A DNA stretch of 64,000 nucleotides from Merdiplasma sp905207905 (GTDB taxonomy: Bacteria > Bacillota > Clostridia > Lachnospirales > Lachnospiraceae). The notes under the pieces are model-generated. The model was not told the DNA's origin, made no database searches, and was given only the letters and a program-made list of their open reading frames with translations. The DNA lies in assembly GCA_902475025.1 (NCBI GenBank), contig CABRXX010000011.1:1-64000 (forward strand), written 5' to 3'. Positions 17,073 through 25,539 of this stretch are shown here, in pieces. Position 1 is the stretch's first letter. Each line of letters starts with the position of its first letter. The translations under genes were made by a program, and so were the position numbers.

Positions 17073-17960
17073 ATGAGACAACCACTTGCAGCCCTTCTGG
17101 CCGGATCCATTGCACTCTTCACAGTGTTTCCTCCTTATGCCAGCTTTGCACAGGAACTTTCAGAAACCAAAATCCCCTCCACTCTTTCCGCAGAAAATGT
17201 TTCTTCAAATAATACGGAAAAAAAAGCTCCCCTTCCGGTCATGGACTACGAAGACATAAAAAGGGAACTGTCAGAATCCATTCGCGCTTTAGACCAACCT
17301 GCCCAAATGGATGTGTCTGCTGTTGTTATGAGTGAAACTCCTGAAATAGATGTGAAAAACCTCTACTATGAGCTGCTTCGGCAAAATCCCGAATTAAAAT
17401 ATGCCTATGATTTGTCAGTCCAAGTCCAGGACGGGATGCTGACCTGCCAGATTTCCTATATGCCCTACAAGACCGGCAATTATCCTGCAGACTGGAAGGG
17501 AATCCCCATTGATACGCTCTCCCAGCTAATTGCAGAAGCAAAAGAGCATCTGGGCAATGCCACGCTTCCGATCCGCCTTACAGACTCCAGTCTGGAACCG
17601 GATACGATCCACCATGCCCTTGGGCAGGTGGGCGGAGGATATATCCTGTGTTCTTTAAGTTTGGATGGAACAGAACTCACCTATGCTCCTGCTATGGGAA
17701 CTACCATGGAGGAGTGTCTGGCGCTGCTGGAACAGGCAGATCTCCTGGCTGATGAAATCATCCAAAAAAATATCCCTCCCGCCATGTCAAAGCGGGAGTG
17801 TGCAGAAGCTCTTTATGATTATTTGATTCATACAGTTCAATACGATCGCAGATATTACACAGACAGGGAGCATATGCCTTATGATTCGCAGACCGCCCTC
17901 GGCGCGCTTCAGGACGGACTGACGATCTGCGGCATCTACTCCCTTAAAGGTATCCTTTGA
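17073..17960 (+). CDS. Truncated secreted transglutaminase-like protein (probable pseudogene)
   Basis: The product starts with a clear type I signal peptide (MRQPLAALLAGSIALFTVF, cleavage after SFAQ). About 220 residues without a recognised domain follow, then the opening of a transglutaminase-like core. The last residues, SQTALGALQDGLTICGIYS, align with the segment around the catalytic Cys of bacterial transglutaminase-like enzymes. The frame stops about ten residues after that Cys, so the His and Asp of the triad and the remaining ~80-100 residues are missing. The stop is nine bases from the end of the converging MATE gene. The ribosome site (AAAGG, 13 bases away) is weak. A 3' deletion is the simplest explanation. 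Confidence 0.6.
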   Translation: MRQPLAALLAGSIALFTVFPPYASFAQELSETKIPSTLSAENVSSNNTEKKAPLPVMDYEDIKRELSESIRALDQPAQMDVSAVVMSETPEIDVKNLYYELLRQNPELKYAYDLSVQVQDGMLTCQISYMPYKTGNYPADWKGIPIDTLSQLIAEAKEHLGNATLPIRLTDSSLEPDTIHHALGQVGGGYILCSLSLDGTELTYAPAMGTTMEECLALLEQADLLADEIIQKNIPPAMSKRECAEALYDYLIHTVQYDRRYYTDREHMPYDSQTALGALQDGLTICGIYSLKGIL

Positions 17961-17968
17961 AAATATTT

Positions 17969-19333
17969 CTACTCACTGATCTCTCGCAGAGCCTTCTTAA
18001 ACTGGAATGCAAACAGCACTGCTGTGAAGGCTACTGCAATAAAATCCGCCACCGGCTCTGCCAGGTACACTGCCATGGTCTTGTCTTCAGGAAAGATCTG
18101 TGGCAGAAGGAAAATCAGCGGAATCAACAGCACAAACTTCCGCACCACTGCCACCACAATGGATGCCTTTGCGTTGCCCAGAGAGGTAAAGGTCATCTGG
18201 CAAGCCATCTGGATACCAAAGAGGAACAGGCAGGCTGCATAAACCCGAAGCGCCGAACCGGCAAAGACCAGAAGCTCCGCTTCAGAGGTAAACAGCGAGG
18301 CAAAACTTCTGGGGAACAGCATCACTCCTGCCCACAAAAGGCCGGCATACGTCATGCTGCATTTTAACAGCAGTTTATAGGCGCTCTTCACACGCTCCAC
18401 ATTTTTGGCTCCGTAGTTGTAACTGATGATGGGCTGAGCTCCCTGGCCCAATCCCTGAAGGGGAAGCATGGCAAACTGCATCACACTGGTTAAAATGGTC
18501 ATAGCTCCTACCGCAATATCTCCGCCGTATTTCAACAGAGATGAATTAAAGCAAATGGAAATAATACTCTCACTGGCCTGCATAATAAAGGTGGAAAGTC
18601 CCAATGCCAGGCAGGGAAGAATCACGTTTCTTCTTAATCTCATATTCCCGGTGCGGATTCGCAATCTTGTCTTTTTTCCAAACAGAAATGCCAGCACCCA
18701 GATACAGGACAATGCCTGGGAAATGATGGTAGCCAAAGCTGCACCTTCCACTCCCATGCCAAAGGCAAAGATCAGAATGGGATCCAGAATGATATTGCTG
18801 ACAGCTCCGATAAGCACAGAAAGCATTCCCGTCTTGGCAAAGCCCTGGGCGGTGATAAATGCATTCATGCTGAGGGTAAGCTGAACAAATACGGTACCTA
18901 CGGCATAGATATTCATATATTTCACGCCGTATTCCACCGTGTTGGCGCTGGCTCCAAAAGCCAGCAGAAAGTCACGGTTCCACAAAAACAGCGCTGCCGT
19001 CAGGATTGCGGAAATGATCAGTTCTGCGGTAAAACAGTTTCCCAAAATCTTTTCTGCAGTCTCATTGTCTCCCTTCCCCATATAGATAGATGCCCTTGGT
19101 GAACCTCCAAAGCCTACCAGAGCCGCAAAAGCGGATACGATCATGATCAGGGGCATACAAACTCCCACCCCGGTAAGGGCCATTGCCCCATCTCCGGGAA
19201 TATGTCCGATGTAGATCCTGTCTACAATATTGTAAAGCATATTGATCAGTTGGGCTGCCACTGTGGGAAGGGCCAGCTTCATCAGCAGCTTGCCTACTGG
19301 TTCTGTTCCCAGAAAATCTTTTTCATTCTTCAT
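17969..19333 (-). CDS. MATE-family multidrug/Na+ antiporter
   Basis: This is a 454-residue, 12-helix MATE exporter of the NorM/DinF superfamily. The duplicated halves each carry the family motifs (…PTVAAQLINMLYNIVDRIYIGHI… and …LGQGAQPIISYNYGAKN…). It would expel cationic or other small toxic compounds using a cation gradient. The ATG has AGGAGG seven bases upstream and overlaps the 3' end of the upstream marR gene by 11 bases, so the two are translationally coupled. The natural substrate is unknown. Confidence 0.92.
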   Translation of the reverse strand: MKNEKDFLGTEPVGKLLMKLALPTVAAQLINMLYNIVDRIYIGHIPGDGAMALTGVGVCMPLIMIVSAFAALVGFGGSPRASIYMGKGDNETAEKILGNCFTAELIISAILTAALFLWNRDFLLAFGASANTVEYGVKYMNIYAVGTVFVQLTLSMNAFITAQGFAKTGMLSVLIGAVSNIILDPILIFAFGMGVEGAALATIISQALSCIWVLAFLFGKKTRLRIRTGNMRLRRNVILPCLALGLSTFIMQASESIISICFNSSLLKYGGDIAVGAMTILTSVMQFAMLPLQGLGQGAQPIISYNYGAKNVERVKSAYKLLLKCSMTYAGLLWAGVMLFPRSFASLFTSEAELLVFAGSALRVYAACLFLFGIQMACQMTFTSLGNAKASIVVAVVRKFVLLIPLIFLLPQIFPEDKTMAVYLAEPVADFIAVAFTAVLFAFQFKKALREISE

Positions 19334-19784
19334 TTTGTCTCCTCCTATCCATCATTTTTTCAATGTTTTCCCGCATTTTTCGGTTTGCCTGCCAAAAAAT
19401 CTTCTGATCCTCCAAAGTCATACCGGACAAAAGCGCCTGTTCGAATTCATTCTGCATTCGATCTACAGACTGAACAAGGGGCGCTGCCTTTTCGGTCAAT
19501 ACCAGATGGATTTTTCTTCTGTCCGCCCGATCCGGTATCCTGGATATAAGATTTTTTTGATACAGAAGCTCCACAGCCGTTGACACATTGCCCTTTTGGA
19601 GCATACGAAGCTCCGCAATATCCCCGGCTGTATCTTTTCCGGGATTATTGTACAGGAAGCTGACGATGGTAGCTTCCACCAAAGTCAGACGGTACTCCTG
19701 GCAGATCTCCTTCAGCATCAGTTCATGAAACTTCATGATTCTTCTATTATTTACTAAAAAGTCTGTCACATTTGCCCTGTTCAC
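19323..19784 (-). CDS. MarR-family transcriptional regulator
   Basis: This 153-residue winged-helix regulator has the DNA-binding region around GDIAELRMLQKGNVSTAVELLYQKNLI and the wing PDRADRRKIHLVLT, the diagnostic DxRxxR-type motif. It starts with GTG behind GGAGGAGG. It is transcribed with the MATE exporter it overlaps and is probably its ligand-responsive repressor. A palindrome overlapping the promoter -10 region is the likely binding site. Confidence 0.9.
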   Translation of the reverse strand: MNRANVTDFLVNNRRIMKFHELMLKEICQEYRLTLVEATIVSFLYNNPGKDTAGDIAELRMLQKGNVSTAVELLYQKNLISRIPDRADRRKIHLVLTEKAAPLVQSVDRMQNEFEQALLSGMTLEDQKIFWQANRKMRENIEKMMDRRRQNEE

Positions 19785-19867
19785 AGTTTCCTCCTCCTTT
19801 CCATTTATTATATTTAAAACTGTTCTTTTTTAAATAGTTCTTAATATAACTTTTTTTATTCAAAATT

Positions 19868-19895
19868 ATTATAACGTTATAGAAACTTTTGTCAA
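19868..19895 (-). promoter_or_regulatory. Promoter of marR-MATE with overlapping palindrome
   Basis: TTGACA and TATAAT are separated by 16 bp on the minus strand. The 12-bp palindrome TATAACGTTATA at 19870-19881 overlaps the -10 and spacer, as expected of an autorepressed MarR promoter. Confidence 0.7.
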
Positions 19896-19924
19896 GATAA
19901 ACTTAGATAAAATTCTCTCCACGC

Positions 19925-19980
19925 AAAAATCACCCTCCTCCCTCAGCCGGACAATTACCGTCTGAAAAAGAAAGGTGATT
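19925..19980 (-). terminator. Probable terminator of the 591-aa membrane protein gene
   Basis: On the minus strand AATCACC pairs with GGTGATT around an inner TCAG/CTGA stem and is followed by TTTTTG, 38 bp after the stop codon. Confidence 0.6.
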
Positions 19981-20017
19981 CTTTTATCATCGAAACAAAC
20001 GCTTATTTCATTACAAT

Positions 20018-21793
20018 TCAGGCTTCAGACGGGGCGCTCTTCCCATCCTCGCTCTCCCCGGAAACCTCTTGGGCAGGCGCTGTAGTCTCCGCCTCTGTTT
20101 CCTCACTTTTCGCCTCAGGCTGCGCAGAGATGCCGTCCGTTTCTGGTTCTCCTGAATCATCGCCCAGGGAGATCACCGTTGCCGCAGGATCTCCAGCAAG
20201 ATAGCTTAAAGTAATCTCATCCCCCACATCGTACCGGACAATCTCCATGAACTCTGCCATAGACACATCATAAATCTGATCGTTTCCTTCCAGCACCAGG
20301 TAGAAGTGCGTATTTCCATCTACCACACCCTGAGCCATTCTTCGGATGGTTCCGGTTACACTGCTGGCATCCTCTGTCAGCACAGTATTATCTACCTGTC
20401 CTTCCTCCCGCAGCATCTTCACATAGGTTTTCTCACACTCTGCCACCGTATCTCCAATAGCCACATTCTGATACCGCTGGATATTTACCATCGCATACTT
20501 TTTCACCAAGCCTGCGTTGTCCTTCAGCGCAATGAAATAAGTAGGCTCCCCTGAAATATTCAGAAGCAATGGGAAGGTAGCCCGGTATCCCAGGTTCTGC
20601 ACCTGGCCCTCAGCAGACTCCATGGCAGAATATTCCTCTGCTCCGGCTACTTCATAATACTTTGTCTCTTTGGTTCTCTGATTCATCAGAACAAACCCCA
20701 CATTAGAGCGGTCACCACTTACAGAAGTCACACCGGTATAAACCCACACATCATCATCCTTGGCCAGATAATTGTATCCTGCTGTGGTATGGAGACAGCC
20801 CTTCTGTCCCAGAACACTGTTGATAAAACCATTCACCAGCGTTCCATGATAATCATACATCTGCACCAGCAGATCTGCCGGATAAACTCGATCCACCCAG
20901 GTGGGACAATCTTCCACATCCATGGACTGGCACTCTCCGGTTACAGCATTACACAACACAACTTTGCCGATGGTCTGGCCGCCAAACAGGCCAATGGTAA
21001 ACTCCTTTACCGGACAGATCCAGTAGGGTGTTCCCTCATCATCAATCTCAAAACTCAGCTGATCAAACAGATACGTGGGATATTGAAACCGCAGATGACG
21101 GTAAATATTCCGGTTAAAATATTCTGACTCTGAGTAGCGGATCCCTTCTGGAACCTTCACAAGCTCCGTATCCTGAGTGGCCATATCAATGGTAATGTAG
21201 GCAGGAATTCCATTGCTCTGGTTGGTAAACCACTTGATGGGGCTGGCATACACAAGAGGCGTCACCCGCACCGGCCGTCCCTGGTAATTGATCTGAGAAT
21301 ACAGAGGACTTACCTCAAACTGCGAAACCATATCTACCATACTTCCCATTTTCCGGTTTCCCAAAAGTTCTGCGCTGGCTTTGTCCAGCAGAGGAATCTG
21401 ATTGTAGCTGATCTGCTCGATCTCCTCCGCAAAATTTCCCGTTTCCGGAACCAACAGATTGTGATATTTCTTAGCATTTACAATGGGAGATGACAGAATA
21501 GAGCCCACTGCAAAAACCACGATCACTGCCGCCAACACAGCCAGAATTACCTTTGGTGATTTTCTCCCCCGGATCTCATACCTCAGATCCCGAAAATCTT
21601 CCTTGGTCTGCAGATGCATCATCTTCCGCCCAACGGAAATTACCAGCAAAATCACCAGCGCTACGATCAGAAACAGCCAGAAGTCAGTGGAATGAATGTT
21701 AATGGCAGGCAAAGCCACATAGTAATAAATCCCCACTACGATCAATGCCGCCAAGGCCAAAAACAATTTGATTTTTGTCTTAATACCCTTCAT
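20018..21793 (-). CDS. Large membrane-anchored protein of unknown function under a Mn2+ riboswitch
   Basis: I do not recognise a named family. The 591-residue product has three hydrophobic segments near the N-terminus, at about residues 9-28, 37-55 and 80-102. A long, probably extracytoplasmic region of about 430 residues follows, of mixed alpha/beta composition with an OB-like tail segment (about 490-540). It ends in a Glu/Ser/Ala-rich low-complexity tail of about 45 residues. GGGAGG precedes the ATG. Its leader carries a promoter, a yybP-ykoY aptamer and an overlapping terminator, so expression should rise with Mn2+. It is monocistronic. A role in Mn2+ export or in metalation or quality control of surface proteins is inference only. 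Confidence 0.75.
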   Translation of the reverse strand: MKGIKTKIKLFLALAALIVVGIYYYVALPAINIHSTDFWLFLIVALVILLVISVGRKMMHLQTKEDFRDLRYEIRGRKSPKVILAVLAAVIVVFAVGSILSSPIVNAKKYHNLLVPETGNFAEEIEQISYNQIPLLDKASAELLGNRKMGSMVDMVSQFEVSPLYSQINYQGRPVRVTPLVYASPIKWFTNQSNGIPAYITIDMATQDTELVKVPEGIRYSESEYFNRNIYRHLRFQYPTYLFDQLSFEIDDEGTPYWICPVKEFTIGLFGGQTIGKVVLCNAVTGECQSMDVEDCPTWVDRVYPADLLVQMYDYHGTLVNGFINSVLGQKGCLHTTAGYNYLAKDDDVWVYTGVTSVSGDRSNVGFVLMNQRTKETKYYEVAGAEEYSAMESAEGQVQNLGYRATFPLLLNISGEPTYFIALKDNAGLVKKYAMVNIQRYQNVAIGDTVAECEKTYVKMLREEGQVDNTVLTEDASSVTGTIRRMAQGVVDGNTHFYLVLEGNDQIYDVSMAEFMEIVRYDVGDEITLSYLAGDPAATVISLGDDSGEPETDGISAQPEAKSEETEAETTAPAQEVSGESEDGKSAPSEA

Positions 21794-21913
21794 AAGAAGT
21801 CCTCCCTTTTCCGCCCGCAGGTTTCGGACCGCGGACTATTCATGCTATTGTAGCAAGTTCTTATCAGCAAATCAAGGATGCCGGAAACTTTTACTTTTCA
21901 AAACAGAGTAGCG

Positions 21914-21952
21914 TTTTTGTATCACAGGAAGTTCCTTCCTGTGATACAAAAA
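21914..21952. repeat. Perfect 18-bp hairpin in the leader of the 591-aa gene
   Basis: TTTTTGTATCACAGGAAG pairs perfectly with its complement around a TTC loop. It directly follows the riboswitch terminator on the minus strand, and the U-run of that terminator forms part of its stem. It may reinforce termination or stabilise the mature mRNA 5' end. Confidence 0.75.
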
Positions 21953-21989
21953 AGACTTTTATCATGACAACTGCCACAATAAAAGTCTT
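21948..21989 (-). terminator. Riboswitch expression-platform terminator
   Basis: On the minus strand AGACTTTTAT pairs with ATAAAAGTCT and is followed by TTTTTT. Its 5' arm is the same segment that forms the 3' strand of aptamer helix P1, so the two structures exclude each other. Ligand binding should therefore turn the gene on. Confidence 0.8.
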
Positions 21990-22075
21990 GCTATCTCATT
22001 TGATACGGACGCCTCTCGGCATCGGATGTCGGTTTCAAAACCATCCTTCCGGATGTTCAGCTACTCCCTCTTATT
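21978..22075 (-). ncRNA. yybP-ykoY (manganese) riboswitch aptamer
   Basis: The minus strand begins AATAAGAGGGAGTAGC and ends GATAGCAAGACTTTTATT. These are the two conserved ends of the yybP-ykoY class (GGGAGUAGC and AGCAAGACYU), and they pair as helix P1 (AAUAAGAG with CUUUUAUU). Between them lie a CATCC-GGAAGGATG hairpin and the conserved GAAACCGACAUCCGAUGCC segment. A promoter just upstream and a competing terminator downstream complete the unit. The downstream gene is the 591-aa membrane protein, not one of the usual partners (MntP, TerC/YkoY, UPF0016, P-type ATPase). Confidence 0.82.
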
Positions 22076-22087
22076 TGCTTGGAATGT

Positions 22088-22116
22088 ACTATACCATCTT
22101 GCCATTGATTTGTCAA
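22088..22116 (-). promoter_or_regulatory. Promoter of the riboswitch transcript
   Basis: TTGACA and TATAGT are separated by exactly 17 bp on the minus strand. Initiation near 22081 would place the aptamer at the very start of the transcript. Confidence 0.8.
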
Positions 22117-22197
22117 TGAATTTTCCTCATTTCACTCTGCGCCCAAATTTCGCTTAATCAGAAACAAGAAGCGCCGCCTGATGAGATAAATTCCATT

Positions 22198-23586
22198 TTA
22201 TATCCTTCCCTCTGCCTCCATAGCCTTATCTGCCATCTTCATGGTTTTCTTTAAGAACACTGCGCTTAAAATCAAGGCGACCACCTCCGAAATGGGGAAG
22301 GAAAGCCATACCAGCTCCAGCTGTCCAAAACGGGATAAAATCCAGGCTGCGGGAAGAAGCACCAACAGCTGACGGCACACAGAAACAATCAGGCTGTACA
22401 CGGGATTCCCAATGGCCTGGCAGACCGATCCGGCAATAATGTTGAAACCTGCCAGCAAAAAATGAAAGGCAATGATCCGCAGAGCCGGAATACCAATGGA
22501 GAGCATATGGTCTGATGCGCTGAAAAAGGACAGCAGGATCCCCGGTATCAGCTCAAAGGCAATAAATCCTACCGTCATAATAGAAACTGCAGTTAGGATG
22601 GTAAGGCGGATAGTCTTTTTCACCCGCTCCGGCCTGCGGGCACCGTAATTGTAAGCAATGATTGGCACCATCCCATTGTTCAGACCGAATATGGGCATAA
22701 AGATAAAGCTCTGAAGCTTAAAGTAAGCTCCAAACACTGCAGTTGCCGTAGTCGTAAAGGAGATCAAAATCCGGTTCATGCCAAAGGTCATAACCGACCC
22801 AATGCACTGCATAATGATGGAAGGAAAACCTACCCGGTAGATCTCTTTGGCTGCCGCCGTACTCCAGCGCACCTTTCCAAGATGAAGATGGATCTCATGG
22901 TTGTACTTCATATTCACGAGGATTGCTGCAATGGCGGCAATAATCTGTCCAGCCACCGTAGCGGCAGCCGCTCCCGCAACTTCCATTCTTGGAAAACCAA
23001 AGTAACCAAATATCAAAATAGGATCCAGGATAATGTTGATGATTGCGCCCAAAAGCTGGGTACACATAGCAAGACTGGTCTTTCCTGTGGACTGAAGCAG
23101 ACGTTCAAAACAAAACTGACTGAAAAGTCCAATGGACAGCCCAAGGCAGATGGTGGCATAGGAGGTTCCATAGTCCACGATCTCCGCAACATTAGTCTGC
23201 ACTTCAAAAAACGGCCTTGACAAAAAGATGCCAATCAGCGCAAACAGGCCGAAACTGCACAGGGTAAGAATGATGCCTGTGTTGGCTGCGCTGGAAACGG
23301 TTTTCTCATCTTTGGCTCCCAGGGCTCTGGAGAGCAGGGCATTCATACCCACTGCCGTACCTCCTGCCACAGCGATCATCAAATTTTGCAGCGGAAAGGC
23401 CAGCGATACGGCATTCAGCGCATTTTCACTGATTTTTGCAACAAAAATACTGTCAACCACATTGTAAAAGGCCTGCACCAGCATGGAAATCATCATGGGC
23501 ACCGCCATCCCTGCCAGCAAACGTCCTACTGGCATTACCCCCATTTTATTCTCCCGGGGCTGGGATCTCACTCTCTCTTCACTCAT
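22198..23586 (-). CDS. MATE-family exporter (second copy)
   Basis: This is a 462-residue, 12-helix MATE transporter with a polar N-terminus of about 25 residues before the first helix (PVGRLLAGMAVPMMISMLVQ). The family motifs FYNVVDSIFVAKI and NNGMVPIIAYNYGAR are present. The ATG at 23586 follows GGAGGA by seven bases; the alternative TTG at 23616 falls inside the promoter -10 box, which rules it out. It is only distantly similar to the MATE genes at 17969 and 55244, so they are not recent duplicates. It has its own promoter and no adjacent regulator. Confidence 0.92.
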   Translation of the reverse strand: MSEERVRSQPRENKMGVMPVGRLLAGMAVPMMISMLVQAFYNVVDSIFVAKISENALNAVSLAFPLQNLMIAVAGGTAVGMNALLSRALGAKDEKTVSSAANTGIILTLCSFGLFALIGIFLSRPFFEVQTNVAEIVDYGTSYATICLGLSIGLFSQFCFERLLQSTGKTSLAMCTQLLGAIINIILDPILIFGYFGFPRMEVAGAAAATVAGQIIAAIAAILVNMKYNHEIHLHLGKVRWSTAAAKEIYRVGFPSIIMQCIGSVMTFGMNRILISFTTTATAVFGAYFKLQSFIFMPIFGLNNGMVPIIAYNYGARRPERVKKTIRLTILTAVSIMTVGFIAFELIPGILLSFFSASDHMLSIGIPALRIIAFHFLLAGFNIIAGSVCQAIGNPVYSLIVSVCRQLLVLLPAAWILSRFGQLELVWLSFPISEVVALILSAVFLKKTMKMADKAMEAEGRI

Positions 23587-23615
23587 TTTCTCATCCTCCG
23601 TAAATTCACGTTCCA

Positions 23616-23644
23616 ACTATAACAAAATGAATTTTTATTGTCAA
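23616..23644 (-). promoter_or_regulatory. Promoter of the second MATE gene
   Basis: TTGACA and TATAGT are separated by 17 bp on the minus strand, 29 bp before the chosen start codon. Confidence 0.75.
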
Positions 23645-23705
23645 GAAATCATGACAAAGCTGAGGAATGAATCTCGCGTATCCAGATACCGCTACCGTTT
23701 TAAGA

Positions 23706-25322
23706 CTACTCCATCTCACTGATCTGCTTTCTTACAGGCAATACCATGGAAGGAGAGACGGAAAGCTCATCAATCCCCATGCGGACAAAGGTTTCCGTCA
23801 TAGAAAGATCTCCGGCCAGCTCTCCGCAGATCCCCACCCAACAGCCGCCCCGATGTCCGTTTTCTGTCACCTGAGAAATCAAACGCAGCAAAGCAGGATG
23901 ATAGGGATCATAAAACCGCTCCAAGCATTCATTCTGTCTATCAACAGCCAAGATGTACTGCGTCAGATCATTGGTTCCAAGGCTGAAAAAGTCTACCTCC
24001 CCGGCAAGTTCCTCGCTGATCAGGGCAGCTGCCGGAGTCTCGATCATGATGCCCTGCTCCAGTTCCTTCCATGGAATCCCTGCATCTTCAAGCTCCTTCT
24101 GCACCTCCCGGACGATCTGTTTGATCTGCTGCACTTCCCAGAGAGAAGTAATCATAGGATACATTACCGAAAGATTTCCGTAAACACCGGCTCTAAAGAT
24201 GGCACGCAGCTGGGTCTTAAAAATCTCCGGCTGCTCTAAGCAGATGCGGATCCCCCGATATCCCATAGCCGGATTCTCTTCCTGCTTCAGATTAAAATAG
24301 TCAGCCTGCTTGTCTGCCCCTATATCCAGAGTGCGGATGATCACCTTTTTCCCGGCCATTGTCTCTCCCACAGTCTTATACGCCTGAAACTGCTCCTCCT
24401 CTGTGGGAAACTGCTTCTTTTCCAGATAAAGGAATTCGCTGCGGAACAGACCGATGCCCTCTGCATCATTTTCCAGAACGCTCACAAGATCTGTGAGTTC
24501 TCCTACATTGGCGTAAAGATGTATCCGTTTTCCTGATGCTGTCACGCTTTCCTTGCCTCGATATTTCTGCAGCAGCTCCTTCTGCCTGTGCTGCTGCTTC
24601 TGCTTCTCTTTCATCTTCTGCAAAGTCTCGGGATCCGGATCCAGAAGCAGCCTCCCCGTCTCTCCATCTACCACCGCCGTCTTTCCGTTCCATTCCGGTG
24701 AAACCGGGATACCGGAAATTGCCGGAAGTTCCATATTTCTGGCCAATATGGCTGTGTGCGAATTCCCGGAACCTGCTCTGGTGATAAATCCTAAAAGCCT
24801 GCTCTTATCCATCTGCACCGTCTCGCTGGGAGCCAGATCCTCCGCCGCCAGAATACATGGAAACTCCGGAAGCATCTTGACTCCCCGCTCTCCCAGAAGC
24901 AAAGCCACCACCCGCTCGGTCACATCCAGCACATCTGCTGCCCTGGCCTGAAAATACGCATCCTCCATCTGCCGAAACAGATTGGCAAACTGATCTCCTG
25001 CAGCAGCTACCGCATATTCCGCATTGACTTTCTGGGACAGAATCCTGTTTTTTACGGTATCCCGGTAGTCCTCATCCTCCAGCATCAGAATGTGAGCCTG
25101 AAAAATTTCTGCGTGAACCGCCCCCACCTCTTTTAACGCCTTCTGGTACAATTCCTCCAGCTCTTCCACAGCCCTGCCCACTGCCTGGTCATATCTGGCA
25201 AGCTCTGCTTCCGGATTCTCCACTTTGCAGCGTTTCACCTGTTTTGCATTCCTGGAATAAAAAAACAGGGTCCCTATGGCAATCCCTCTGCTGATCGCTC
25301 TTCCTTCTAAAATCTCCATCAT
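23706..25322 (-). CDS. ptsI: Phosphoenolpyruvate--protein phosphotransferase (PTS enzyme I)
   Basis: This cytosolic enzyme passes phosphate from PEP to HPr, the first step of all PTS sugar uptake. The product is 538 residues, slightly short for the family but complete. The HPr-binding helical domain is at the N-terminus. The phosphorylated His is in GSGNSHTAILARN (about residue 188). The PEP-binding barrel carries GIGLFRSEFLYL, GYRGIRICL and FSLGTNDLTQY, and the catalytic Cys is in CGELAGD near 498. It is the last gene after nagB and nagA. No ptsH or enzyme II gene lies nearby. The ATG at 25322 or the next codon may be used. Confidence 0.95.
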   Translation of the reverse strand: MMEILEGRAISRGIAIGTLFFYSRNAKQVKRCKVENPEAELARYDQAVGRAVEELEELYQKALKEVGAVHAEIFQAHILMLEDEDYRDTVKNRILSQKVNAEYAVAAAGDQFANLFRQMEDAYFQARAADVLDVTERVVALLLGERGVKMLPEFPCILAAEDLAPSETVQMDKSRLLGFITRAGSGNSHTAILARNMELPAISGIPVSPEWNGKTAVVDGETGRLLLDPDPETLQKMKEKQKQQHRQKELLQKYRGKESVTASGKRIHLYANVGELTDLVSVLENDAEGIGLFRSEFLYLEKKQFPTEEEQFQAYKTVGETMAGKKVIIRTLDIGADKQADYFNLKQEENPAMGYRGIRICLEQPEIFKTQLRAIFRAGVYGNLSVMYPMITSLWEVQQIKQIVREVQKELEDAGIPWKELEQGIMIETPAAALISEELAGEVDFFSLGTNDLTQYILAVDRQNECLERFYDPYHPALLRLISQVTENGHRGGCWVGICGELAGDLSMTETFVRMGIDELSVSPSMVLPVRKQISEME

Positions 25323-25420
25323 TTCACCGCAAACGCTCCTTCTCCTATATTCAACTTATAGTATGGACAACTCCGATCAAAAAAATTCTGCCGTAAATAC
25401 CAGGATACTGCCTGAAGCGT

Positions 25421-25539
25421 TACGCTGTTCCCGCAAATGAAAACGCTACCGCAAAGCGCTGTAGCTGCTCCCGCAAATGAAAAACGCTGCCGCAAAGCGC
25501 TGTAGCTGCTCCTGCAAATAAATACACTGCCGTAAAGCG
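25421..25539. repeat. Short tandem repeat, about three units of 40-41 bp
   Basis: The unit reads GCTGCTCCCGCAAATGAAAA followed by ACGCTGCCGCAAAGCGCTGTA. Two units are almost identical and a third, degenerate one runs up to the nagA stop codon. Each unit contains a small AGCG/CGCT hairpin. It lies between nagA and ptsI. There are no unique spacers, so it is not a CRISPR array. Confidence 0.8.

Noticed and set aside
25421..25539. Tandem repeats considered as a CRISPR array
   Set aside because: The units are contiguous, with no unique spacers, and no cas gene is in the window.
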